Positions 1-8,000 of a DNA stretch of 10,063 nt are shown one piece after another (the first letter of the stretch is position 1; each line of letters begins with the position of its first letter). Both the position numbers and the translations under genes were made by a program. This DNA is from Ettlia oleoabundans. Taxonomy: Eukaryota; Chlorophyta; Chlorophyceae; Chlamydomonadales. The stretch lies in the NCBI GenBank assembly GCA_019693395.1, contig JAAMXP010001968.1, positions 1,676 through 11,738 of the forward strand. Reading direction: 5' to 3'. Under the pieces are notes generated by a model that worked only from the letters and a program-made list of their open reading frames with translations, did not search any database and was not told where the DNA came from.

Positions 1-143
1 CTCCCGCCCTATCATGTTCCTTTCGCGAGATTGCTTCTCCCCCTGTTGTCTTGCAGCCTCCCTCTTGTAGTCGCTACAATACTACGGTTGTTTGCTCCCA
101 ACCACTCAACACCTAACAAGCCGTCCCCGGGTATGCCGTGCAG

Positions 144-497
144 TTTTGGAGCAATGCACGTCCCGACTGGTACGCCCTGTACAGCCAGCGGCAGCAGCAT
201 CACCAGCCAGACCCCGAGCAACCCTCGGCATCACAAGGCGGCAGCAGCGGGGGCAGCAGTTGGAAACCGCCCGCCTTCAGCGCCACCAGCCTGCTGCGGC
301 GCTGGGACCATGCAAGGGAGGCGCTCCACGTTGCCCGTCGTGCCAAGCGGGAGCGGCGGGAGCAGTGGCTGCTGCAGCAGTATGGCGGTGTGAAGCCGGG
401 TGCGGGTGAGGGGGAGCGGCAGGGGCTGGTGGCAATTGACGGCGGAGCCGCGTGTTCTCATGCGGGCTGCAGCAGTTGTGAAGCAGCCCAGCATTGA
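144..497 (+). CDS. 3'-terminal exon of an unrecognised gene entering from the left
   Basis: I do not recognise this protein. The reading frame is open from a GCAG acceptor at 140-143 to TGA at 495-497, giving 117 residues. It starts with FWSNARPDWYALYSQ, passes through a Gln/Ser/Gly-rich low-complexity stretch, then a basic, probably helical segment (LLRRWDHAREALHVARRAKR, about residues 50-69), and ends in a Cys/Ala-rich tail. Codons favour G or C at the third position and the composition is typical of green-algal nuclear proteins. A TGTAA motif at 532-536, 35 bases after the stop, fits the polyadenylation signal known from volvocine algae, which supports this frame and strand. The upstream 143 bases read as intron, with a pyrimidine-rich stretch near the start. 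Other frames here are also open because the sequence is GC-rich, so the call rests on composition, acceptor and polyadenylation motif together. Confidence 0.6.
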   Translation, partial: FWSNARPDWYALYSQRQQHHQPDPEQPSASQGGSSGGSSWKPPAFSATSLLRRWDHAREALHVARRAKRERREQWLLQQYGGVKPGAGEGERQGLVAIDGGAACSHAGCSSCEAAQH

Positions 498-531
498 CAC
501 GGCAGGTTCACTATGTACCATGGTTGCTTGA

Positions 532-536
532 TGTAA
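532..536 (+). promoter_or_regulatory. TGTAA polyadenylation motif
   Basis: TGTAA is the usual polyadenylation signal of Chlamydomonas and relatives. This one lies 35 bases past the TGA of the exon ending at 497, the expected side and a plausible distance. A pentamer occurs often by chance, so the support is contextual. Confidence 0.5.
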
Positions 537-564
537 ATCGACTTTATGATTGGTGAATTTACGT

Positions 565-596
565 AATATTGACCGGTATAAATATTGACCGGTATA
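565..596. repeat. 16-bp perfect tandem duplication
   Basis: The unit AATATTGACCGGTATA occurs twice head to tail (565-580, 581-596) with no mismatch. It lies just downstream of the presumed polyadenylation site and is much more AT-rich than the flanking coding DNA. Confidence 0.9.
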
Positions 597-1298
597 ATGC
601 ATGTGCATGTGCGTGTTTTAGGGTAGGTTATAAGCAAATCCTGAAGTTGGGCTTTGCTGCTTGGCCAGAAATTTACCCTTTTTGTTTTAGACGTCGCGCC
701 CTGCGTGAGAGCGCCTGACTCGATAGTGCAGGAGAGTGTGCAATGCCCAGCTCTACAGTAACTTTCACATCATGGCAGGGTGCAAGCACTAACGGCTCAT
801 ACCTTGGCAGCCCAACCACAGACCGAAATCTACCATGCAACACCTATCACCATTACTGCATTGCATTTCATTCGTGCATATGCATCATGACACCTTGACA
901 TACTGTGATTGCCTTATAATGCCACATTGACAATCCTGACGTATGACCTGACTGCTAACATCATGTTTTACAGTGGCATTTCGACATGTGCATCACACGA
1001 CATGAGCGCATTCCACGTCTGCATCTTGGTGCGTGCATTGGGGAGCATATCCCATCCGTCATAGGGCGCTGTCCAATCTACCAATCTAAATTAAACCACC
1101 ATAAGCAGCTATGCACAGGCACATAGGTTGCGTCTAGCTACGTTGTCATGAATACCCAGGGATACTGCAGGGACAGGTAACACAAGCGTTTGTTAGGGGT
1201 GGCCCCCCCCCACCCCCCACCCGCGCCGCGTGGGTTGGGTGAGGGCCACACTTAGTTGCTGTCAGGGACATGCTTGCTCAGTCAAGAAGAGTGCCCCC

Positions 1299-1338
1299 CG
1301 CGCGCGCGTGTGTGTGTGTGCGCGCGCGCGCACGTGCG
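1299..1338. repeat. 40-bp alternating pyrimidine-purine tract (CG/TG), Z-DNA candidate
   Basis: From 1299 to 1338 every base alternates pyrimidine and purine without a break: a CG block, a TG block, a CG block, then CACGTGCG. Such tracts can adopt left-handed Z-DNA and are prone to slippage. A less regular TG/CG-rich stretch continues to about 1368. Confidence 0.9.
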
Positions 1339-1582
1339 GGCGTGTGTGTTTGTGCGAGCGTGCGCGCCCAGCTGACTAACGGAGGGGTGTTGCAAAGTCT
1401 GCGCCAAGATACCCGCTGGCGGGGAGGTACAAACAGACATGAATGAATGCACCGACCACTGCTCTACCAGTTATCACCAATCAGGTTTGAGTATGAGAGT
1501 GGAAGTGGATAGGGGTTGTGGGTGTCAGTAGGGGTGGGAAGGGTGGTAAGGCATGGGTGAGGTTTAGATGTACGAGCGCCGA

Positions 1583-1605
1583 GGGGGCGGGGTGGTTGGG
1601 GTGGG
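1583..1605 (+). repeat. G-quadruplex-capable G-rich motif
   Basis: Runs of 5, 4, 4 and 3 Gs are separated by loops of 1, 5 and 1 bases, which meets the common G3+N1-7 rule. It continues into a GGT repeat to about 1625. Confidence 0.7.
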
Positions 1606-1745
1606 TGGTGGTGGTGGTGGTGGGGTGTTACATGTCGCGAGCCGCAGCTACACGTGCTGCCACTAGATCAACGCACGAGCCATGCCGGCATCCTAGGGTT
1701 TCCGGGCTGGGCTGCCGCATAGTACCCTAGACTGCCCCCCTCTTA

Positions 1746-2216
1746 TGGCGCCTTGCCCCGATGCACCGCCAAGACAGCTGCCGCTGCCGACGCCGCCAGC
1801 ACGCTGGCCGGCATGGCTGCCGAGATGCAAGCTTCAACGGGGCGTCAAGGGGGGCATCAAGGCCAGCTTCGTCCACCAGAAGGATCTTTCAGGCTAGGGA
1901 CCCCGCGTCATAGCTGAAGGGGTTCCCCTTGTACCCCAGCACGGGAGGCAGCATGTTTCCTGGGGCTGGCTTGCCGAACAGCCGCAACAACTGCACGCCT
2001 GGCTGCGGCAGCATGATGTACTGCTGCGGCTCAGGCGGCGCCTTGCTGTCCATGAATGCAGCTACAAGGTGGTCGAACAACTGCGGCGCGTGCCCCCGGC
2101 GCTGCGGCAGCCAGTCCTTGACCGCCGTCAGCCACGAGCGGCGGACAAACACGCAGCTGAATCGTTGCGCCAGCTGCCGAAGCTTGCTGATCCGCACCAG
2201 CATGTCAAAAGTCGTC
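1746..2216 (-). pseudogene. Inverted, broken copy of an exon of the large + strand gene
   Basis: Read on the - strand, this block aligns with the + strand exon segment at about 8730-9193. A 103-residue stretch matches at 84 positions by hand count (82%), for example WLPQRRG, AAFMDSKAPPEPQQY, MLPQPGVQLL and GNMLPPVL. The copy is broken. A codon that is Cys (TGC) in the 9 kb copy is TGA here (1889-1891), and a TAA follows in the shifted frame at the far end. There is an internal 12-bp near-tandem duplication after the GEAG-like DEAG site. Homology begins inside the exon and stops at about its 3' end, so no flanking intron was carried over. In the last third the base differences fall mostly at third positions of the frame continuing as AAMPASV. 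This suggests a duplication that diverged under protein constraint in the parent and then decayed. The overlapping + strand frames are shadows. Confidence 0.85.
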
Positions 2217-2754
2217 AGCCAACAAGAACAAACTCGTATCACAGAGTGCCATCCGCAAAACCAAAGCAAAGCGAAGCGCTGTCAGCCAGGAATGCAACAA
2301 AAGCGGAGGTGGAGAGGTGCCATGAAGAGTATCGAGAACAACAGGCAGCCCAGAAAGGCCCAACAACAGTCGCGAAGCGAGGAGAAGGGCGCCCCCGACA
2401 GTGATCAGTGTAGGCACCGACACGCCCGAGCCAGCCCCCCGGGAACCTGCTGTCACTAGCAATCCAGTCCGGTAGGGAGCCACGCGCGATTCAGCGAGCA
2501 GCGGTGAAGCGCACCCCTTCAAACCCGGGCGGGACGGCGGTGGGCTCAGCGTCCTTCCCTATTGAATGTTCCGCGCGTCAAGGGCCAGATAAAGATGCCG
2601 GATCAGGGAGCAGAGTGACACTTGCCTCTGATAAGCCCTCCCCGGGATCCCCTCTCTCCAGCGCAGCGCAGCATGACGCTGCGGTTTTGCCCGCAAGCAA
2701 AGGTTTGCTTGCCAGCATTTGATCGTATCCTCATCCTGCATATAGCTTGTCCAT
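2217..2754. other. Stretch without a supported gene
   Basis: I see no exon with usable splice sites. Upstream (in the - direction) of the pseudogene the sequence no longer resembles the matching part of the 8658-9199 exon, so the duplication endpoint lies near 2216. A short + frame ending at 2404 has Lys/Glu/Gln-rich content but no acceptor or start that decides it. Confidence 0.45.
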
Positions 2755-2853
2755 TTGGCCTGGGACTGGGCCGGCAAGCTGGGGCATGCCCGCCCGCCCG
2801 CGGAACCAGCGTCGGCCGGCGGCGGCCGATGCAGTGTATTGTTCTTCGGGATC
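2755..2853. repeat. Direct repeat copy A (~100 bp)
   Basis: It matches copy B (3288-3387) from TTGGCCTGG through GGGCATGCCCGCC and AACCAGCGTCGGCCGG to ATTGTTCT and GGGATC, with scattered substitutions and small indels. Weaker similarity extends upstream (GCATTT..CGTATC). It contains the palindrome GGGCATGCCC and a stem-loop at 2809-2832 whose arms pair except for one G-T position. Confidence 0.85.
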
Positions 2854-3163
2854 GGGTGTGGTTTGCAAGGAAGAGGCCAGGGGGTGTGGGGTGGTTTCAT
2901 GGATGGCGCGTTGTGACGTGTGCATGCGTGGATATATCTTGACCTATCAATGTACAGGTGATTAGCAGACTGAAAAGGCGTCGGAAGCGTGCCATGTGGG
3001 GTAGGAGCAGAAAGAGGATAGGTCAGAAAGAGGAAAAACAACACACAAAAACCTGTTGTTTCCTGGGCAGGGGCAGCACTTGTGACATCACTGCAAGGAG
3101 CGATGTGCTGCATTCTTCGGGGCTTTCCTGGGCTGCTCCATCGTTCTGCTGGCCCGAGCTCGG

Positions 3164-3193
3164 GCTTTCCCCGCCCTCGAGGGCGGGGAAAGC
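3164..3193. repeat. 30-bp perfect palindrome
   Basis: Two 15-base arms meet at a CTCGAG centre with no loop: GCTTTCCCCGCCCTC followed by its exact reverse complement. Pairing can continue past a two-base interruption (GGGCTT against AAGCACAGCCC). It sits between the two direct repeats and is far longer than chance palindromes. Confidence 0.9.
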
Positions 3194-3287
3194 ACAGCCC
3201 TACTGCTGTGCTGGCAAGGCGAGCCGGGTTGAGCCACGTCCGGCATTTTGTTCGTCGTATCATTACCATACACATCAGGTGAGTCAA

Positions 3288-3387
3288 TTGGCCTGGAACA
3301 CGGCCGGCAATGCTGGGCATGCCCGCCCCCCCGCGAAACCAGCGTCGGCCGGCGGCGGCCGACGCAGTTTATTGTTCTCCAGGGATC
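3288..3387. repeat. Direct repeat copy B (~100 bp) with perfect hairpin
   Basis: This is the partner of copy A, 434 bp downstream in the same orientation. Its stem-loop at 3342-3365 has perfect 9-bp arms (GCGTCGGCC and GGCCGACGC) around GGCGGC. Copy A differs by one base in the right arm, which would still allow a G-U pair in RNA. Long open frames on both strands cross both repeats but change their protein sequence between copies, so they are probably not genes. Confidence 0.85.
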
Positions 3388-3409
3388 AGCGACGCCGTTG
3401 CCCGGCAGG

Positions 3410-3425
3410 CGCCGCGAAAGCGGCG
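3410..3425. repeat. Hairpin with GAAA tetraloop
   Basis: CGCCGC, GAAA, GCGGCG: a perfect 6-bp GC stem with a GNRA-type loop if transcribed from the + strand. It lies 22 bases past repeat B. On its own it could be chance in GC-rich DNA. Confidence 0.5.
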
Positions 3426-3505
3426 AGGGGATGCAGAGTCCGCCGGGGGCCCTTAGCTGGCGTGCATAGGTGCGGGCTGCGGCAAGCTGCCCTTATTGTT
3501 TGCAG

Positions 3506-3750
3506 CAAAGGAGCAGCTGCGGGCTATCAGGGTGCTGTCAGACCAGCAGGGCGCTGTGAGGAGAGCTGAGGAGGCAGAAGGGTTTCAGTACGGTGGGGCA
3601 GGTGCCAACCGGTCCGGCGGGAGCCCCCCCCGTTGTCGGGGCACACAAACCCAGACAGCCAAGCAGCTATGCAGGCTATGCAGGTCCCCAGCAGGAGGTT
3701 GTCCAGCCCCTAGCGCCTGCCTGTGGCACCAACCAGGATTTCGTGTTGTT
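3506..3750 (+). CDS. Doubtful exon or exon remnant
   Basis: After a good acceptor (TATTGTTTGCAG, ending 3505) the frame reads AKEQLRAIRVLSDQQGAVRR, then EEAEGFQYGG, which looks like real protein. At a run of eight Cs (3624-3631) plausible coding continues in a different frame (VGAHKPRQPSSYAGYAGPQQ, then EVVQPLAPACGTNQDF), ending near a GTGTGG donor. The two halves join only with a one-base change in the C-run, or by an unseen splice. It could be a decayed gene fragment, a sequencing-length error in the homopolymer, or chance. No partner exon was found on either side. Confidence 0.25.
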
Positions 3751-4095
3751 GCGTGTGGGGATTCTTCCCCCTTCCTCCCCTTGCCCTCCCACACACTGTG
3801 ATGTTGCTTCGCCCACAACAGTCCATCACCTTTGCATGCATGGCTCAACTGAAGAACCAAATCGTCTCAAAAGCACCTAGAGTGGGGTAGCAATAGAGTG
3901 AGGACAGTGCTTGAGAGCTAAATGGAGGACTTTGCAGATTAGAAAATGTTATGGAGCACAAAAAACGTGTCACAGGGGCCCTGGGAGGAACACATGAACT
4001 GCCACTGCCGGGAGACGGCCGCCCGCCGCTCTAAGGCAGCAGGGGCGAGCAAGGCAGCAAAGCAGCATGCTACCAGCCACATGTGCATGGCACTG
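3751..4095. other. Stretch without a supported gene
   Basis: Probably the 3' side of the - strand gene ending at 4096. I searched for TTACA (TGTAA on the - strand) between 3900 and 4096 and found none, so its polyadenylation site is not placed. Confidence 0.4.
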
Positions 4096-4859
4096 TCAGG
4101 CGTCTGCTGCCTGCTGCTTGGCCTCATCAGGGCAATTGGACGCTTTCAGGATCCACTTGTTCAAAGCCGCCAGCAGCGCCCATGCTGCAGAGCGCGCCGT
4201 GCCGCCCAGCAAGTCTGCACGGTAGCAGCCGTTGCTGTCAAGTAGCTGCATCTTGCTGGCCACCTCCTTGATGAGCTCCAGGTTGTAGGTTGCTCTGAAG
4301 CCTTTGTCGCTGGCGTGGTACAACCCGTTCTCTGCACATAATGTCGGCAGGCAGGTGTTGGCCCTCAAATTGACAGCACTGTGCAGTAGCGGACAGATGG
4401 TTTGACTTATTTAGTTGGCAGATGTGCAGAGCAGGGGGCCGGATATCCAAAAAACAGATCTACGAAAATCCAGACTAGGTGGCAAGTGCCCCCTGTCCAC
4501 CCCACCCCCGCCACCCTCGCACCCACCCACTCCACCACCACACAAACGCACAAACGTGACTCACTGGCTTTCTCCCCCCATTCAAAGGTTGTGCCGGGCT
4601 TCTTGAACTTGTTGTGATCGCCAATGAGCGGGAAGACACGGAAGCCGCGCTGCTTCTCGCCCTGCTGAAACCGCGCGTAAGGCAGCGGCTTCTTGGCAGC
4701 AGGGTCGGTGAGCGCCATGCTGGTGGTGCCGTTACCAAGCCAAAACAGGCCGTTGGCGATGCCGCGCCCAGCCAGCGCAGGCTCTTGGTGGAAATTGTGC
4801 TCTATTGACAGCTCCAGCTCCACCTCAAGCGCCCGCGTAAGCAAATGCGCAACTAGCAA
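4096..4859 (-). CDS. Two 3' exons of an unrecognised - strand gene
   Basis: I do not recognise this protein. Upstream exon: about 4852 or 4859 down to 4565, encoding TRALEVELELSIEHNF, GIANGLFWLGNGTTSMALTD, RGFRVFPLIGDHNKFKKPG and TTFEWGEKA, and ending with one base at a GTGAGT donor. The intron is 4564-4332 (233 bases, GTGAGT to TGTGCAG), and its transcript is very G-rich. Downstream exon: 4331-4096, beginning with two bases that complete a Lys codon, then NGLYHASDKGFRATYNLELI, KEVASKMQLLDSNGCYRADL, WALLAALNKWILK and a TGA at 4098-4096. The splice phase matches, which is the main support. Residues look globular, soluble and mixed charge, with no membrane segment. A TGA at 4862-4860 closes the frame upstream, so an exon start lies between 4859 and about 4850 (a weak CTAG acceptor ends at 4853), unless translation begins at the internal Met at 4718. 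The 5' part of the gene is not located. Confidence 0.6.
4332..4564 (-). other. Intron of the - strand gene
   Basis: GTGAGT donor and TGTGCAG acceptor. The sense strand carries runs of three to five Gs near its 5' end (complement of about 4491-4542), capable of forming a quadruplex in the transcript. Phase-1 intron splitting a Lys codon. Confidence 0.6.
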
Positions 4860-4861
4860 TC

Positions 4862-5000
4862 ATGCTGTGGCGGCGGCACTGGGTCCTGCTGCTGCAGCAG
4901 GCTGAGCAACTGCTGCTGATCGATCCACCAAAGCAGCTGGCGCTCTTTTTCAGCCTACAGCGGGCCTGTGCCATTCCCGGCTCCGTTCTGAGCATGGCAG
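4862..5000 (+). CDS. Large gene, proposed exon 1
   Basis: ATG at 4862, reading MLWRRHWVLLLQQAEQLLLI, then DPPKQLALFFSLQRACAIPG and SVLSMA, ending with one base before GTGTGG. That base plus GT at the start of exon 2 gives Gly, so phases match. The opposite strand is also strikingly coding-like here (AEKERQLLWWIDQQQLLSLL, stop at 4858-4856), so the strand assignment is not certain. A CAG acceptor-like site ending 4958 could make the true exon shorter. Confidence 0.45.
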
Positions 5001-8000
5001 GTGTGGGCAGAGGGAGTGGAATGCAGTGCATGTTGGTTGTTCCCCCCGCCTGGTCCGTCATGGTCATTTGCATGTATTAGGACGGTTGGGGCAGTCTGCT
5101 TGGAGGATGCATCCATTACATGTGTTCGTGTATGAAGCTGAGTATTGTTTTAACCTACAGGTCCAGGCGCCGCGGCGCTGTGGGAAGCAACATTGGCGGC
5201 CTCCATGATCAAGGAGGGGCAGTCCAAGGAGCGCCATGTCATGCTGCCCAACCACCGCTTCTTCGCCCTGCTGTTTGGTGCGTTCATCTGTTTGCTTGTG
5301 CGGGCCGATTTAGTTCCATTCAACAACAATGAGAAACTAAGTCAGCATGGTCATGCCTCACCCAGAGTGCTGCTGTTCCCACCACTGCATGTCACCACTG
5401 CATGTCACCACTGCATGTCACCACCCTAGCGGGCCCGTTGGACTCATCCACTCACTCCCCCACCCCTGCCAGTCCCACTCACCACAATTTTCTCCCCACT
5501 TGCCATGTCTCAACTGGAGTTCTCACCCAGTCGGCAAGGCCCCACCGCCCCACCCCACCCCACCCCACAAAAGAGCACTGATGCGCTGAAACAACTCAAG
5601 TTTGCCCACCAGTCCCACGCCGGTAACCATGCACTTTTACATTGCCATACATTGCAATGTTATCTGCCTGCAGGTCACCTGCCATCGTATACGGACGATT
5701 TTCATCTCCTGCTATGCTGCAGCGTGCTCCACGGCGCAACTGCCGCCGAGGGCTGCCTCAGCATCCGCATTACACACGACGGGTTTGAGCCGGAGATTTC
5801 GTTGTGTGGCGCCAGCCCAGCCTTTATTGAGTCCTTTCGTGATATCATGGCCAATGTGCTAGGCACAAAGCAGGACGACTCCAGGGTGCAGGCTTGCATG
5901 CCCAAGGAGCAAAGGGAGGAGGATTATGTGGCCTACGGCAACCGAAAGCGGGACAAGCCGCAGCCGCCGCCTGATCAGAAGAAGCTGGCCGAAGGTCTGG
6001 TGCAGACCCTGGTAGGTTTTCGTTGACTGGATTTGTTCTTTGTTGTGTGGTCGGCGATGTTTTTTAGTTGATTGGTTGCGGTGGTGTGTGGGTGGCTGGG
6101 TTGCGGGGTGGGGTGGGAGGGGGGGTGGGGGGCGCCTGCCGGCCGGCTTGCTGTTTGGTGCATTAATCGATAGGGAGGGTCACCATCATAATGGGTTAGT
6201 GACCTGACCTGACAAGGAGCATCCAAACCCAAAACTGGCTTCTCAAGTGTGAGATTATGGTTCTGGTGCACTGCAGGGGGTGGACAAGGGTCCCAAGGAC
6301 AAGGACAAGGACAAGGCTTGGACAACAGTGCGTGCCGCCAAGCTCGCAATACGGTTCGTCGATGAGGGAGGGTTGACTGCAGGTGAGGCAGTGGCATACT
6401 TCCCCGGACCTCAAACTTTTGTTTGCCACTACTGTGAAGGTGGAGGGGCAGCTGGTTTGGCATATGGGGCCTGCTATATATTCGTGCCACGTGTGCCCAT
6501 CCTGGTTGACTGCAGTTTGTCGGCCCACTGCACCTCCACATCGATCTTGAGTGCTTGTTCCTCCGCCCACTTATGTTCGCTTGTGCCTTGCCCTTGATGC
6601 TTGTAGCTGCACACGGCTACTTTGTGGCAGTTCGGGATGGGCTGCTAGATCGCGTGTTGCAGCTGTTTGAGGCAACAGCCGTCACCCGCATGCACCTACG
6701 CAACTGGTTGCGCAACAACAGTGCCCAGGCCTCACGCCAATCAGTGGTAGTACTAAACTTTCATATTTTCAGGGTCTGCAGCGAGTGTTGCGACCCTGAC
6801 GCCGGCCGCCTGTTGGTGGAACACGTGGCGGGCAAGGCGTTGGCGACTGCCCACCACCACGATTGCAGCAGCAACGCAGGCGTGAAGTATGCAGAATTTA
6901 CAGCAGCGCCAGAGGACCGAGGGTAAGTCGTGGGTCTGATCCTGCATATTGTCCGGCATCACGGGAGCTTTTGTGCTGCCATGTTATGTTGCTGTGCCGT
7001 GCCATGCTGTGCCTGCTATGTGCCCGCTTGTATCCTTGCAATTCTTATGTAGGGTTTGCAATTGCTGGCAAGCATACCCACACCTAAAGCTGCAAGGCCA
7101 CGTTCCTGCTTTTACTTCCCCCCCACCAGCACACCAAACAGTCTGCTCCCTACCACCCATGCAGGCTTCAAGGCTTTTCCCACGCAGCTGCCTCCTCTCA
7201 TGACGGCGACGCGGCCAAGCTGCCCGCCTACTACCTGAGCATCAAAGCACGTCTGCCGCTTGATGCGCTCAGTATCGCCATTGTGCTGGGCCCTTGCGGC
7301 CTGCAGCTGTCCCACCGCAAGCTGCCCTACTTCGTGGCCGCGCTGCCATTGTTGAGCGTGGTGCCTGCAGGTGGGCGTGGGTGTCAGCTCCAACCTCCCA
7401 ACATATTGTTTCCCTGGTGTAGACTGCTAAGAGGCGCATGAGTGCTGCATACACCGTCAGCACTCCAACTCATGTGCCAGCTGTACCACCATCTTTGCAG
7501 ATGGCATTGGCGGCGAGACGCGCAGGGTTGTGGCGGCGGCTGTTAGGGTCTACGGTCGCCTGCTGCCCGACTATGTGCAGCGTCTCATCTTCAAGAACGA
7601 GCCTAGCACTCCCGCTGCTGCTGCCGCCGCCGCCGCCGCCGCCGCTCCAGAAGCGCCGTTGCCGCCTTTGATGCCGCCCTTCATAGAGATTGTGCGACAG
7701 CTGGCGCTGCGATGCTCAAAGACGTAAGACACAAGGTTTTCACCATCGCGTTGGTGGAACAGAGCTGCGGGAGTGGAGGCTGCCGCCTGCTGCCTGCACG
7801 AAATTTCTTGGGATGCAACTGCTAGTGCACCCATTTTTGTATTGTCTGCGTAGGAACCCCCATCCTGAGCCACTCACCCAGGCGAAGGCGCTGGCTATGC
7901 TGGAGGCGATGGGCTATAGCATGTCGGCCAGTTGCTTTGGAGACTGGGTGCGGGAGGAAGCTAACAGGACCTACCAAAAGCAGACAGGCAAGCATTTTAG

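Larger units (their letters stand above)
597..1745. other. Intergenic stretch without a supported gene
   Basis: No frame has a convincing coding pattern with splice sites here. The left half (about 600-1180) is less GC-rich, with many CATG/TGCA words. The right half holds simple-sequence tracts: C-runs near 1204-1221, an alternating CG/TG tract at 1299-1338, and a G-rich block at 1513-1625. Short open frames in the G-rich block encode only Gly/Val-rich low complexity. Confidence 0.6.

Noticed and set aside
9..393. Overlapping frames on both strands at the left edge
   Set aside because: They are shadows of the 144-497 exon and its intron, rich in Pro, Ala and Cys, with no splice or polyadenylation support.
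1889..1891. TGA aligned with a Cys codon, as possible selenocysteine
   Set aside because: Green algae have selenoproteins, but this copy is a truncated fragment with a further stop and no visible SECIS-like downstream element, so decay is simpler.
2257..2404. Lys/Glu/Gln-rich + frame (KAEVERCHEEYREQQAAQKG) ending in TGA
   Set aside because: It looks somewhat protein-like but is an extension of a frame antisense to the pseudo-exon and has no acceptor or start that would support an exon.
2559..3320. 253-codon open frame on the - strand
   Set aside because: It crosses one complete direct repeat and the palindrome, its composition is Pro/His/Arg-rich without protein-like blocks, and it lacks splice or polyadenylation context. 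The repeat's protein reading differs between copies.
2958..3569. 203-codon open frame on the + strand
   Set aside because: It is the antisense of the previous frame and crosses the palindrome and repeat B. Arg/Cys-rich content is typical of chance frames in GC-rich DNA.
5674..6011. Resemblance of exon 4 to M16 (insulinase-type) peptidase C-terminal domains
   Set aside because: Only a vague pattern of small and hydrophobic residues matches. No zinc-binding HXXEH motif is visible anywhere in the gene model.
6744..6772. Mini-intron GTGGTA to TTTTCAG with a branch-like CTAAAC
   Set aside because: 29 bases is too short for a spliceosomal intron here, and removing it puts an early stop in the next frame, while reading through keeps the frame open.
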